DNA from: an uncultured Clostridia bacterium
GTDB taxonomy: Bacteria > Bacillota > Clostridia > Oscillospirales > Acutalibacteraceae
Assembly: GCA_937920235.1 (NCBI GenBank)
Contig: CALGUK010000020.1
Coordinates: 1 to 44,010, forward strand
Length of the DNA: 44,010 nucleotides
Direction: 5' to 3'
Shown here: positions 16,801-25,308 of the stretch, piece by piece
How positions within the stretch are numbered: position 1 is the first letter of the stretch
How the letters are laid out: every line of letters begins with the position of its first letter
The notes under the pieces: model-generated
Told to the model about the DNA's origin: nothing
The model's database searches: none
What the model saw: only the letters and a program-made list of their open reading frames with translations
Position numbers and translations under genes: made by a program

Positions 16801-18708
16801 ATGGAATATCCGAAAGTAAAACCTTGTTTAAACACCTCAGACAATGATTTAGAAAAAGAACTGTATCGCCCCTGCTTGCAGTGGGCAACGTGTTTTGACC
16901 GTGGTGTAGGCTACTTTACTACGGGATGGCTTACACATAATATTGCAGGACTTAGTGACTTTGCTTCTCGCGGCGGTGTAATGAGACTAATTACAAGTCC
17001 TATTATTTCCAACAGTGATTCTGATGCAATTATTGTTGCCAACGACAGTGATGGAAGCGCATATAAAAAGTTTGAAGAAGCACTTTCGAGAAATGTTGAT
17101 GCACTGAAGGCTGAAATGGAAGCGGATATTCTGAATGCATTTTCTTGGATGTTGTACGATGGAATAATTGAGATGAAGTTTGCTATTCCGCACAAAAAAC
17201 TTGAAGACGGCAACTTTCATGACAAGTTTGGTATTTTCTATCACGAAAACGAAGCACTTTCTTTTTCAGGTTCTATCAATGATAGTATCCATGGTTTTCA
17301 AAATTATGAAAGTATAAAAGTTTTTAAGACTTGGGCAGGAACGGGAGAGTATGTTGAAGCTGATGCAGAACGCTTTAATCGTCTGTGGAACGGTAAAGAT
17401 GCAAACTTAAAAATTTACAATATTCCGCAAGCAATTAAAGATAAGATCTTTATTTTGCGCACTTCTGATAGACCCTATAGTGTACCGAAAAAAACTGAAA
17501 ATAAATGGGTGCATCAAGATAAAGCTCTTGCTTGTTTTATGGAAAAAGAGCATGGCATATTAGCTATGGCAACCGGTACAGGTAAGACGATTACCGCTAT
17601 AAAAATCATTAACAAGCTCTTTGAAGAAGGAAAAATTCGTCGAGTTATAATCACTATGTTTGGCAACGATTTGCTTGATCAGTGGGCTAAGCAAATGAGG
17701 GAAAACTATAAGAATAAGCAGATCTATTATCACTATGAATCGCATAAAGAAATGAACAAATTTATTATGCATCCAGATAATGCTATTCTTCTTGTTTCTA
17801 GAGATGCGGAAAATTTGTCTAAACTTTTGACCTTATTTAGTCGTTCTCCTGGAGATTACAAAAATGATACCTTGTTCATATTTGATGAAGTTCACGGTGC
17901 GGGATCAAGCTCATTTGTGGAAAATCTTACCGGACGCATCTCTCCATATAGATATCGTCTTGGCCTGAGTGCTACACCAGAGCGTGAATATGATGATATC
18001 GGAAATGAATTTCTGCAGACAGAAATCGGCGATATTATCTTCACATTTTCTCTTGAAGATGCAATTCGCAAAGGAATTCTTTGTGAGTTTGATTATGTGC
18101 CATTGTCTTATATATTGACAGATGAGGAGAAAACGAAGAAAAAGAAAATAATAGCCGCTTTTAATGCTAAGAAAGAGGCTGGGGAAACTGTTGATGAAAA
18201 AGATATGTTCACACAGCTTTCTATGGTTAACAAAACAGCTATCAATAAGATTGATGAGTTTGAAGCCTTTATTTCTAAAAATCCTGCTTTGCTCAAAAAG
18301 TGCATTATCTTCGTACAGACAAAGGATTATGGTGAACTGCTTCAAGACGTTCTTGTTAAGTATACAGATCGATATCACACCTATTATGCTGATGATGAAA
18401 AATCGAGACTTGACGAGTTTGCAGAAGGGCGAATTGAATCTTTGCTTACATGCAAAAAAATTTCTGAGGGGATTGATATCAGTAGTGTGACAAACATTTT
18501 CCTGTTCTCATCCGACCGTTCTAAACTTGTTACAACCCAAAGAATTGGACGTGCGTTGAGACTGGATAAGAGGAATCCTAACAAGAAAGCAACTGTGATT
18601 GATTTTATACTTGACGATACCGCAGAAAATGATAACAATGCGGATCAGGAAAGAAAGGAATGGCTGACAGACCTTTCAAAAACAAGGAGGATCGAGGATG
18701 AGGAATAA
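16801..18708 (+). CDS. PLD-nuclease/SF2-helicase, phosphorothioation-linked restriction protein
   Basis: A 635-residue fusion. The N-terminal 215 residues form a phospholipase D-like nuclease domain with an HxK motif (FHDKFGIFY, H140 and K142) followed by SFSGSINDS. From about residue 230 comes a superfamily 2 helicase: Walker A ATGTGKT (258-263), DEVH box (362-365) and motif VI QRIGRALR (about 580). A family of Dnd-associated restriction proteins of this build is known and catalogued, and this gene probably belongs there. It would translocate on and cut DNA lacking phosphorothioate. The stop overlaps the next, very small gene by 11 bases. Confidence 0.85.
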   Translation: MEYPKVKPCLNTSDNDLEKELYRPCLQWATCFDRGVGYFTTGWLTHNIAGLSDFASRGGVMRLITSPIISNSDSDAIIVANDSDGSAYKKFEEALSRNVDALKAEMEADILNAFSWMLYDGIIEMKFAIPHKKLEDGNFHDKFGIFYHENEALSFSGSINDSIHGFQNYESIKVFKTWAGTGEYVEADAERFNRLWNGKDANLKIYNIPQAIKDKIFILRTSDRPYSVPKKTENKWVHQDKALACFMEKEHGILAMATGTGKTITAIKIINKLFEEGKIRRVIITMFGNDLLDQWAKQMRENYKNKQIYYHYESHKEMNKFIMHPDNAILLVSRDAENLSKLLTLFSRSPGDYKNDTLFIFDEVHGAGSSSFVENLTGRISPYRYRLGLSATPEREYDDIGNEFLQTEIGDIIFTFSLEDAIRKGILCEFDYVPLSYILTDEEKTKKKKIIAAFNAKKEAGETVDEKDMFTQLSMVNKTAINKIDEFEAFISKNPALLKKCIIFVQTKDYGELLQDVLVKYTDRYHTYYADDEKSRLDEFAEGRIESLLTCKKISEGIDISSVTNIFLFSSDRSKLVTTQRIGRALRLDKRNPNKKATVIDFILDDTAENDNNADQERKEWLTDLSKTRRIEDEE

Positions 18709-18877
18709 GACAATAGAAGCTACTATCGATAAAGTAATAGATAGTTCCAATTACCCATCTGACTTTAAAAATGCTTTTAAGCAGTTTATTAAGAACAAAT
18801 TTGATGATAACTCTAAGGAAAGTGATTTAAAGCGAATACTCTCTTTGCTTCCAGACGAAACGGAGGATGATGACTGA
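18698..18877 (+). CDS. Small 59-aa protein in the restriction arm
   Basis: A short gene reading MRNKTIEATIDKVIDSSNYP to a very acidic end (DETEDDD). The ATG at 18698 has AGGAGG nine to fourteen bases ahead, lies within the end of the helicase gene, and its TGA stop forms TGATG with the start of the next gene, so it is tightly coupled on both sides. It has no membrane segment. The arrangement suggests a subunit or adaptor of the helicase and ATPase on either side. I do not recognise the family. It is easily missed in annotation because of its length. Confidence 0.8.
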   Translation: MRNKTIEATIDKVIDSSNYPSDFKNAFKQFIKNKFDDNSKESDLKRILSLLPDETEDDD

Positions 18878-20796
18878 TGAAAATGTCAATTCTTGAATTC
18901 GAATATAAAAATATTCGAAAGATTTCGTCATTGCAAATTTCCTTCCACAATAATGGTGGCGGAGTTGTCAAAAACAATTTTGTGATGATGGCCAATGGCA
19001 CAGGAAAGACTACCACAATGACATTAATTAAAGGTCTTCTAGACGGTAGCGCGGCAAAGTGGTCTCCAGACTATGTAAAATCGTTCTCCCCGACAACCAC
19101 AACTAGTGATAATGGCGAGTTTAGCATCACTGTGAAATTTGATGAGAAACAGTATAAATATTTTTTGGCACTTGATTATGTAAATGGTATGGCTAAAATA
19201 GAGACGTTAGCTCCGCCTAAAGGCCGAGAATCAGGTCTTCGACTTCCGGAAGCGATTAAGGGCATTTTTACTCCGGAGTTTGTAAGTCGTTTCGTTTTTG
19301 ATGGTGAGCAAGCGAAAAAATCTATGGACCGTACTTCGAATGAGGCCGACGAAACAATTCGATATTTATACCGTTTGGACGAACTTGATGATATCCTTGC
19401 GATGAATGTGAATATACTCACTGAGATTCAAAATGCAGGTGGCGGAAGCAAAGGTACGCATGGTTCATTGAGTAATCTACGTTCAAGACAACAAAAGGTA
19501 CGTGAGCACATTGCTGCCTTGGAAAAGAAACAAATACAACTTAATGCTGATATTGTAAGTTTTAGTCAAGAAAAGGATGACAAGGAAAGTCAGAGACAAG
19601 AACTTGACAAAAACTATGAAGCTCTTAACAAAGAAAAAAATGAGATAATTGCTGAACAAGAAAAGAATCGTGGAAACATTGATGTGAAAATCACTGAAAT
19701 TGTTTCATTGGTAAAAACACCGTATTTAGTTAGCACGGCTTTGTGTGAGCGCATGTACGAACTTGGTTCTGCAATGAAAAAACTCAAGCTTCCTAAAAGC
19801 AGCTCCAAAGATTTTTTTACGGAACTCGCACATGCTGAAATCTGTGTTTGTGATAGATGCATTGGTGAAAAAGAACGTGCTGCTATTTTAAAGAATGCGG
19901 AACGGTATTTAGGCAGTGATCATCAAGCTGTTTTAAACAATATTAAAAGTGTATTGATGGACAGCATGTATGATGAACGTCTTACATCTTGCTTTAAAGA
20001 ACTTGGCAAATTGCAAGAGCAGAAAACTCGTTTAAATGCACGCTTTGCCGATGTAGAGGATAAACTTATTAAAGCTGGAGGGCCTCAGGTAGAACAATTA
20101 CAAAGCGAGATAGAAGATCTAATAGGACGTATTTCTGCTGCTAAAACACAATTGAGAATCATCGAGTCCAAGGATGAGAATGATGTGACTTTGACGGAAG
20201 AAAACAACCTCCACAAAGCTCGCCGCGCGGATGCGGAGTATGAGGTTAAAATTGCTTCAACAACCAAAACTAATGCTGCACTTAAAAAGAAAAATATTGT
20301 CCAAGGTCTTATTGATGAAATCAAGGTGCAGGCAACCAAGGCGTTGAAACAAGAAATTATTAAAAAGACCAATGAGAAAATCCATCGTGTTATCACAGAT
20401 GATTATATTGAAATCGACAATATTGATGGCTACATAAAGCTTAAGGACAGAGACGGAGCAAGCGAGGGACAAACTTTAAGTATAGGCTATTGTTTCTTGG
20501 GTACTTTATTCGAGGATGCCGAATTGGAGTTTCCTTTTGTTATTGACTCACCAACAGGAAAAATGGATTTTGATAAGAGACAAGCGGTTGCCGACATTAT
20601 TCCTGTTGTGTTTAATCAGATGATAGCATTTGTGCAATCAGCAGAAGTTGAACGCTTTGCTGACAGGTTTTACAAGAATCCAAATGCGCAGTATCTTACT
20701 GTTGTTGCATCAAAAGAAACCGGAGAAGTAGTGGTACACAGGGGTATCGATTTCTTTGATTCTTATCAACGTGAACATAAAGGAGATGAGGTATAA
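18877..20796 (+). CDS. Second DndD-like SMC/Rad50-type ATPase with CxCxxC hook
   Basis: A 639-residue ATPase, distinct from DndD in the same operon. Walker A ANGTGKTTT is at residues 39-47, followed by a conserved FVFDGEQAK segment near residue 147, coiled coils (about 190-260 and 370-450) that flank a cysteine cluster C323-V-C325-D-R-C328 (hook-like, likely zinc), then an ABC-signature-like GQTLSIGY segment near residue 532 and Walker B FVIDSPTGKMD near 553. It resembles DndD in the DGE and DSP motifs. It is coupled to the 59-aa gene in front and by TAATG to the 158-aa gene behind. A DNA-sensing or loading role in restriction is inferred. Confidence 0.85.
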   Translation: MKMSILEFEYKNIRKISSLQISFHNNGGGVVKNNFVMMANGTGKTTTMTLIKGLLDGSAAKWSPDYVKSFSPTTTTSDNGEFSITVKFDEKQYKYFLALDYVNGMAKIETLAPPKGRESGLRLPEAIKGIFTPEFVSRFVFDGEQAKKSMDRTSNEADETIRYLYRLDELDDILAMNVNILTEIQNAGGGSKGTHGSLSNLRSRQQKVREHIAALEKKQIQLNADIVSFSQEKDDKESQRQELDKNYEALNKEKNEIIAEQEKNRGNIDVKITEIVSLVKTPYLVSTALCERMYELGSAMKKLKLPKSSSKDFFTELAHAEICVCDRCIGEKERAAILKNAERYLGSDHQAVLNNIKSVLMDSMYDERLTSCFKELGKLQEQKTRLNARFADVEDKLIKAGGPQVEQLQSEIEDLIGRISAAKTQLRIIESKDENDVTLTEENNLHKARRADAEYEVKIASTTKTNAALKKKNIVQGLIDEIKVQATKALKQEIIKKTNEKIHRVITDDYIEIDNIDGYIKLKDRDGASEGQTLSIGYCFLGTLFEDAELEFPFVIDSPTGKMDFDKRQAVADIIPVVFNQMIAFVQSAEVERFADRFYKNPNAQYLTVVASKETGEVVVHRGIDFFDSYQREHKGDEV

Positions 20797-21272
20797 TGCA
20801 TTTTAAAATTTCGAAAAATGCACAGAGTTTTTTCAGCAACATAATAAACCTTGAAGGCTCACATGGTTCAGATGACAAGAATAAATTTATCCAATTCGAT
20901 GTGTATTACTGTTGTGCGTTGATTGGTATGGCGGCAGTTCAGTTGGATGATGATACTTCTGATTTAAAGGATTTGGTAGATCGATTTCCTAAACCATATG
21001 CTGAAAGTAAAGCTCATATTGCTGGACTTTTGGTTGCAACTGAAGCGAAGCGTTTAGGTATAGATCCTCAAAGTACTAAACTCGAGGAAATAATGTTGCA
21101 GTACTTAAGCGATGATTCCACGATGCTTTCTGAGGAAGGAATAAAGACATTGAATGCATATTCCCTCAAAGGATATCACCTAATCCACGAGTTTCCATTG
21201 GAAGAGAAACCTACTTCTCGTGAAGAGTTTTTAGAGGCATTTAATATGGCCATGCAAACCTACAAAATATAA
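20796..21272 (+). CDS. 158-aa partner of the second ATPase, possibly DndE-like
   Basis: A 158-residue soluble helical protein of no family I can name. Coupling to the ATPase gene by TAATG mirrors the dndD-dndE pair. Its core shows a similar rhythm to DndE: a hydrophobic helix FDVYYCCALIGMAAVQL where DndE has PYILSKLAIALSV, then HIAGLLVATEAKRLGID where DndE has LIFKMLIINCESKAMCED. This similarity is visual only and weak, yet it would make the pair a second DndDE-like complex. It is otherwise hypothetical. Confidence 0.78.
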   Translation: MHFKISKNAQSFFSNIINLEGSHGSDDKNKFIQFDVYYCCALIGMAAVQLDDDTSDLKDLVDRFPKPYAESKAHIAGLLVATEAKRLGIDPQSTKLEEIMLQYLSDDSTMLSEEGIKTLNAYSLKGYHLIHEFPLEEKPTSREEFLEAFNMAMQTYKI

Positions 21273-21286
21273 ATTAGGAGAAATTT

Positions 21287-21484
21287 ATGCAAATAATAAT
21301 CGAATGTGATTGTGGTAATAAGATTACTATTCTAGCTCAAAGAAATAAAATTACTCAATTTAGAGATTGTTTGGAAAAAAATAATTTTCGCTATTTAGAT
21401 GAAAAAATAACAGAGGGGAAAGTTGAAGAATTAAGAATATTTTGCAATAAATGCAAAAGCTGGATTGATTTAGCAGTAGATTAA
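21287..21484 (+). CDS. 65-aa zinc-ribbon-like protein ending the dnd operon
   Basis: A 65-residue protein with CDCG near the start (C8, C10) and CNKCKSW near the end, spaced like a small zinc ribbon. AGGAG stands six bases before the ATG, fourteen bases behind the 158-aa gene, so it is the last gene of the operon before the terminator. The body is slightly more AT-rich than the dnd genes. Its role is unknown; nucleic-acid or protein binding is plausible for a zinc ribbon. Confidence 0.7.
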   Translation: MQIIIECDCGNKITILAQRNKITQFRDCLEKNNFRYLDEKITEGKVEELRIFCNKCKSWIDLAVD

Positions 21485-21570
21485 ACGCAGAATAGTGTAA
21501 TATTTGCTTTGTTTTTGATGATATCCTATTTTTTAGATTTAAATCTGTTTACTTAAGATATTTATTAACA

Positions 21571-21610
21571 AAAACAGGTGTCACAGTGATGTGGCACCTG
21601 TTTTGCTTTT
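21571..21610 (+). terminator. Terminator at the end of the dnd operon
   Basis: aaaacaggtgtcac (21571-21584) pairs with 21591-21604 over 14 bp with one G-T pair, then TGCTTTT. It also stands at the end of the converging minus-strand genes. Confidence 0.88.
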
Positions 21611-21615
21611 AGGTA

Positions 21616-21888
21616 TTATTGTTCGTCTACAGATTCAGCAATATCGCCCTGTGCTCTCTTGGCTAATATGGATGCATTAACGCTGGAAATACAGAATTTA
21701 TAGTTGTCTAGAAAAATCATTGAACGAGTCTCTTTATCCGAAGTTGTATCGATTACTTCTAAGTTTGTTCTTTTGAGATTTGCACGTTCTAAAATGCGAT
21801 ATACTTTGTGAGAATCAGCAGCCATAATACATATGATTTTATCGACGTTCACAAATGCTTTATTACCTATGTTAAGAAAACCATTCAT
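21616..21888 (-). CDS. RemA-like DUF370 protein
   Basis: A 90-residue protein that matches RemA/DUF370 along its length: FLNIGNKAFVNVDKIICI, ILERANLKRTNLEVIDTT and TRSMIFLDNYKFCISSV correspond to the RemA pattern INIG-x-I, a glycine-less ARE turn, and RAVIIMDSDHVILSAV. RemA of Bacillus binds DNA as a ring-like assembly and controls matrix and osmoprotection genes. ATG 21888 is chosen because GGAGGT is eight bases ahead; the longer frame would overlap the gene upstream. In this setting it may be an element-encoded architectural DNA-binding protein. Confidence 0.8.
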   Translation of the reverse strand: MNGFLNIGNKAFVNVDKIICIMAADSHKVYRILERANLKRTNLEVIDTTSDKETRSMIFLDNYKFCISSVNASILAKRAQGDIAESVDEQ

Positions 21889-21892
21889 TGCT

Positions 21893-22747
21893 TTACACCT
21901 CCTTTCCTTTTCTTCCAAAGCCACATATAGGCTCGTATGAACTCATATCGTAGTGGTAAGTAAATTTACCTTTCGACAGATCTGTGATGCTATATAAGTA
22001 TATATGAGTTTCAGATATTTGAAGCGACTCTCGGTGTTTAAACCTTATAAATCTATCAACTTGCGGTTTTAATAATCTTGTTATCTCATCACGGCTTCTT
22101 CCTACTATAATTACATTTCGGGATAAACAAACCAATTTATTGCATTTAGCATTAAATTCTTCTTGGTTGTGGTTGCCGCATTCCACCTCAATATAATGGG
22201 CAGGGATATTGTTTATATAAGTAATAATATCAGGAATTATCGCTCTGCCACCATAAAGTTCAATTCTATTTTCTTTGCGCCCCATAGTGACTTTACTAAA
22301 ATTGCTTGTCTTCTCTAAAATGGTTTTAACATCTTTTATCATATAGGCGTGAAGAATACTTGAATGGTCTTTTTTGAGTTTTTGATGTTCTTGTTTGGGC
22401 GGTTCTTTTAAAAACAACTTTCGGTAGAGTTGTTTGCCAACTTCAGTAATTATTAAAATGTTAAACGGGCGATACCCTGTAGTAATTCTTATCTTATCCA
22501 AAAGACCGCAATCACTGAGAGTTTTAATAGTACGCCAAATAACATCCAAGCCGAGGGAATATGAATATTTGTCGGTGAAGGTTTTTTTGACTATGTCTTT
22601 GGCGTCCTTTTCTTCCGAAACACCGGATGAGACTATTGTTCGAAAAATCTCTATATCTCGTTCCTTAAGTTTCTTTAGAATATCTTCCCAAAAAATCACA
22701 CTGCTTTCTTCGGCGTTATATTTATTGTTATAATATTCATTGTTCAT
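21893..22747 (-). CDS. Winged-helix protein with a possible PD-(D/E)XK nuclease-like domain
   Basis: A 284-residue protein. The first 115 residues look like a winged-helix DNA-binding domain (LKERDIEIFRTIVSSGVSEEKDAKDIVKKTF ... LGLDVIWRTIKTLSDCGLLDK, shown here in parts). The second half contains RAIIPDIITYINNIPAHYIEVECG, which could be a D...ExE(C) nuclease-like core, and NVIIVGRSRDEITRLLKP. Related proteins occur in plasmids and integrative elements of Clostridia, where they are thought to act in replication or mobilisation. The gene overlaps the one upstream by 11 bases, an operon of four genes with the RemA-like gene last. Function is not established. Confidence 0.6.
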   Translation of the reverse strand: MNNEYYNNKYNAEESSVIFWEDILKKLKERDIEIFRTIVSSGVSEEKDAKDIVKKTFTDKYSYSLGLDVIWRTIKTLSDCGLLDKIRITTGYRPFNILIITEVGKQLYRKLFLKEPPKQEHQKLKKDHSSILHAYMIKDVKTILEKTSNFSKVTMGRKENRIELYGGRAIIPDIITYINNIPAHYIEVECGNHNQEEFNAKCNKLVCLSRNVIIVGRSRDEITRLLKPQVDRFIRFKHRESLQISETHIYLYSITDLSKGKFTYHYDMSSYEPICGFGRKGKEV

Positions 22748-23501
22748 TTTTTTTGCGCTCCTCTAATTTTTCTTTGATTTTTTCAAATTCTTCGTCGGGT
22801 AAACCGTACTTGAGAATTTTATAAATTCTATCTTCCTGATTTTCGTCAGCAAAATTTGTTGTTGGTTCTTCTGGCACTGCAACAGAATTTTCGTTCACAG
22901 ATTTGTTTTCAGGTTTCGCAATCTCTCCAAACACCTGAACGAAAGCCTTATTGATAATGTATTCGCAGTCGAGATGATACAAATTATAATTACCGTGATT
23001 TCGGTTTACCGATTTATAACAATCAAAAACTGCGTTAGAGAAATTTGTGAAAGCCAGCTCATAAAACTCGTTGAGTTTATCGTACCTATTTGGTATGCCT
23101 TTGGTCTGTAACTTTTTATCTTTAATAATTGCTACAAACCGGTCGGTAGCCATATACAAATATCTGCGGTGTATGAAAAATGATGAGGGAGGCAAAGCCT
23201 TACTTTTTTCTATATGTCGGCGAATTATTTTAACAAGAGTTGCTTTATATTCGCCCTTGGGTATTTTTGTTAGGAAACTTAAAGTGGCTTTACTTCTAAA
23301 AATGAGTCGGCATCTTAAAGGTTCCACTTGGTTTGTGTACGAAAATTCATTTGTAATCCTAGCAATCTTATTTCGGCTTTCGGCGATGACAATTTGGTTC
23401 ACAGTTTTGTTAATAGTGCGTGTTGGTAATGAGTTCATCCAACAGATAATATCGGTTTCTGTTTTAGGGTCAAGTTTAATAAATAAAATTCTTTCTTCCA
23501 T
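22737..23501 (-). CDS. Element protein with ParR-like N-terminus
   Basis: A 254-residue soluble protein. Its beginning (ILFIKLDPKTETDIICWMNSLPTRTINKTVNQIVIAES, quoted in parts) aligns by eye with the beginning of the next protein upstream: beta strand, acidic helix, a SLP turn and a helix ending in ES. This is the shape of ribbon-helix-helix partition proteins such as ParR. The middle contains IIRRHIEKSKALPPSSFFIHRRYLYM, and the end is a charged coiled tail. It is coupled by TAATG to the upstream gene. A DNA-binding role at the nearby repeat arrays is inferred. Confidence 0.55.
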   Translation of the reverse strand: MEERILFIKLDPKTETDIICWMNSLPTRTINKTVNQIVIAESRNKIARITNEFSYTNQVEPLRCRLIFRSKATLSFLTKIPKGEYKATLVKIIRRHIEKSKALPPSSFFIHRRYLYMATDRFVAIIKDKKLQTKGIPNRYDKLNEFYELAFTNFSNAVFDCYKSVNRNHGNYNLYHLDCEYIINKAFVQVFGEIAKPENKSVNENSVAVPEEPTTNFADENQEDRIYKILKYGLPDEEFEKIKEKLEERKKNEQ

Positions 23502-23995
23502 TATCTTTTGTTCCTTTCTTGTTTTAGCGTGTCTTGCATTTTAGAGAAAGTATTTAACCATTCTTTTTCTATTAATTTGATTTTTTCGCTACCGGCGTCC
23601 AGAGAATCTCTTTTTTCGTTCACACGATTGATGACTTGGTCAAAGACCGCCTTAACATCTGTGGACGAAAAATATTTGTCAGGCTCAATTTCTAAATTCT
23701 TCCGAATGCATTTTTTCACCTCTCTTTTTATAAAGGAGGTGAGGTTGCCTTTTTGGCATCCGAACTTCTTGCAAAACTTTTGAACCAGTTCTTCGGGCAA
23801 AGAGATTTTTGTATGCACGTCTTCGATGACCGGCTCAATTTTAAAATCCATAGGGATTTCTGCAACCTCATCTTTTAGCGACTCGGTCATTATTATCACA
23901 ACCAATTTGCTAAAGTTGCCTTGGGGCAGAGATTTTTTGAACGCGATTATTTCGGGTTCATTTGGTGTTAGTACAACATGATATTTCTTTTTCAT
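23501..23995 (-). CDS. Small element protein with ParR-like N-terminus (paralogue)
   Basis: A 164-residue protein that starts the minus-strand operon right next to the non-coding repeat region. The N-terminus YHVVLTPNEPEIIAFKKSLP, then GNFSKLVVIIMTES, parallels that of the following gene, and a second helical block (LPEELVQKFCKKFGCQKGNLTSF) resembles a CopG-like turn. A ribosome site AGGATG lies 9-14 bases ahead of the ATG. By position and shape it is a candidate to bind the repeats between 24312 and 25308 in partition, replication control or transfer. No database match is claimed. Confidence 0.55.
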   Translation of the reverse strand: MKKKYHVVLTPNEPEIIAFKKSLPQGNFSKLVVIIMTESLKDEVAEIPMDFKIEPVIEDVHTKISLPEELVQKFCKKFGCQKGNLTSFIKREVKKCIRKNLEIEPDKYFSSTDVKAVFDQVINRVNEKRDSLDAGSEKIKLIEKEWLNTFSKMQDTLKQERNKR

Positions 23996-24370
23996 TGTTG
24001 TAGCATCCTTTCTTTTTGATATTTTTTAATTTGTATGCGCTTTCGAGATTAATTTGCCGACTCAAATAAATTTCTAAAGCACATACAACTTACATAACCT
24101 AATTTTCTCATTTCAAGAAAACATTAATTTTTGCAAATTTTAAGAATTTTTGATAGAAACTTCTTGATTTTAAGGCGAAAAGTTAAAAATTCTTTATTTT
24201 TTCTCGCCGTTTAATGCCTTAACAAGAAATTTTATTTATAAAATTTCTATAGTGAATGTTAAAAAGTTCAAATGTTCAGTTCAAGAAAATATTAACGGTC
24301 TGCACCCGTTTGGGGACAGACCATTGTTTTATGGGAATATATTTTCGGTTGATTGTCTCTTTTTAATGAT

Positions 24371-24620
24371 GATGATTTACGTTTTGCAATGATAAGATGA
24401 TACTCATTTGCAAATGACAGTCATAGATTATTTTTAGATTAATAGAAGATTAATTTGAGGGAAAACTATCGTTTTCTAATGAGTGCCGAACTTACATTTC
24501 GAGAGAATAAATGATTGTCATTTCGGGCGATTAAATTTGCGATGATTCACATTTAGAGATTATAAAAGATGACTGTCCCTTTGGGATGCTTAGATTGCTG
24601 ACCCTCTTGTCAACCTCAAA
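24371..24620. repeat. Degenerate 25-30 bp repeat array
   Basis: Units beginning gatgatt and containing tcattt or acattt followed by g-rich and attaa sequence recur at about 24371, 24396, 24487, 24510, 24541, 24568 and 24595. Spacing is 23 to 30 bp where units are adjacent. Copies are diverged, so the boundaries are approximate. Confidence 0.5.
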
Positions 24621-25027
24621 ATGAAAATAATTTCTTTGTCATCTACAACAGAAAGCATGATGCTCTTAAAACTAAAAAGAAAGTGAATCTATAAAAAACA
24701 GAGCATCATTTTTGCCCTCTCAAAATGTTTAAAACACAAAAACGAGAGGCGCAAAAAAACTTTCGAACTTTAATCATAACAAACTGTTAATCATATCTAT
24801 AGTTTTTATACTTATGGTCATAGAAAAACGAAAATAATAGATTTTAAACGATTTAATGGGATAAAAACTACTTTTGATAGAAAAACAGCGTCATCATACA
24901 TGATATGTAGCGTTTATGATTCGAAATCATAAATTACCCTATAAGGGAGAGGATATTTTCCAAAAATGGATTTGACGAATATTAGACCCTTTTAAATTTA
25001 AGCCTGCCAAAATTTTGAAATTTTAAT

Positions 25028-25308
25028 GGTACCATCGGAATTGTATATTCAACACATATTAACAGGGGACATTGATTTGTTATATCCGATTGTGCTTATT
25101 GGTGTCACACTAATGTTGCATTAGAGATTAATGTAAGGGGACATTCAGTTGTTATATACAGTAATTAGGTACAGTATCATCTACTTGTTATATTAAGACT
25201 TTTCTTTCGGTATCATTCGTTAGTTGCATGGGCGTTTACAAAAAATATTGGTACCATCAGCTTGTTGCATTACAGATTAAATTTTAAGGGGACATCGTAT
25301 TTTTATAT
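25028..25308. repeat. Array of eight 21-bp iterons
   Basis: Eight 21-bp units start at 25028, 25065, 25101, 25137, 25173, 25209, 25250 and 25288. The consensus is GGKAYCAT, four variable bases, then TTGTTRYAT; G at position 2, C at 6, A at 7 and the final AT are invariant. The steps are 37, 36, 36, 36, 36, 41 and 38 bp. A further copy (ggggacag ... ttgttttat) lies alone at 24312-24332. Such evenly spaced direct repeats are typical of iterons bound by an initiator or partition protein. Confidence 0.82.

Noticed and set aside
16801..21484. dndF, dndG, dndH identity for the downstream genes
   Set aside because: Domain content differs: PLD-helicase and an SMC-like ATPase with a cysteine hook, not the DndFGH set as I know it.
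25028..25308. CRISPR-like array
   Set aside because: Units are diverged, spacers are only about 15 bp, and no cas genes are present.
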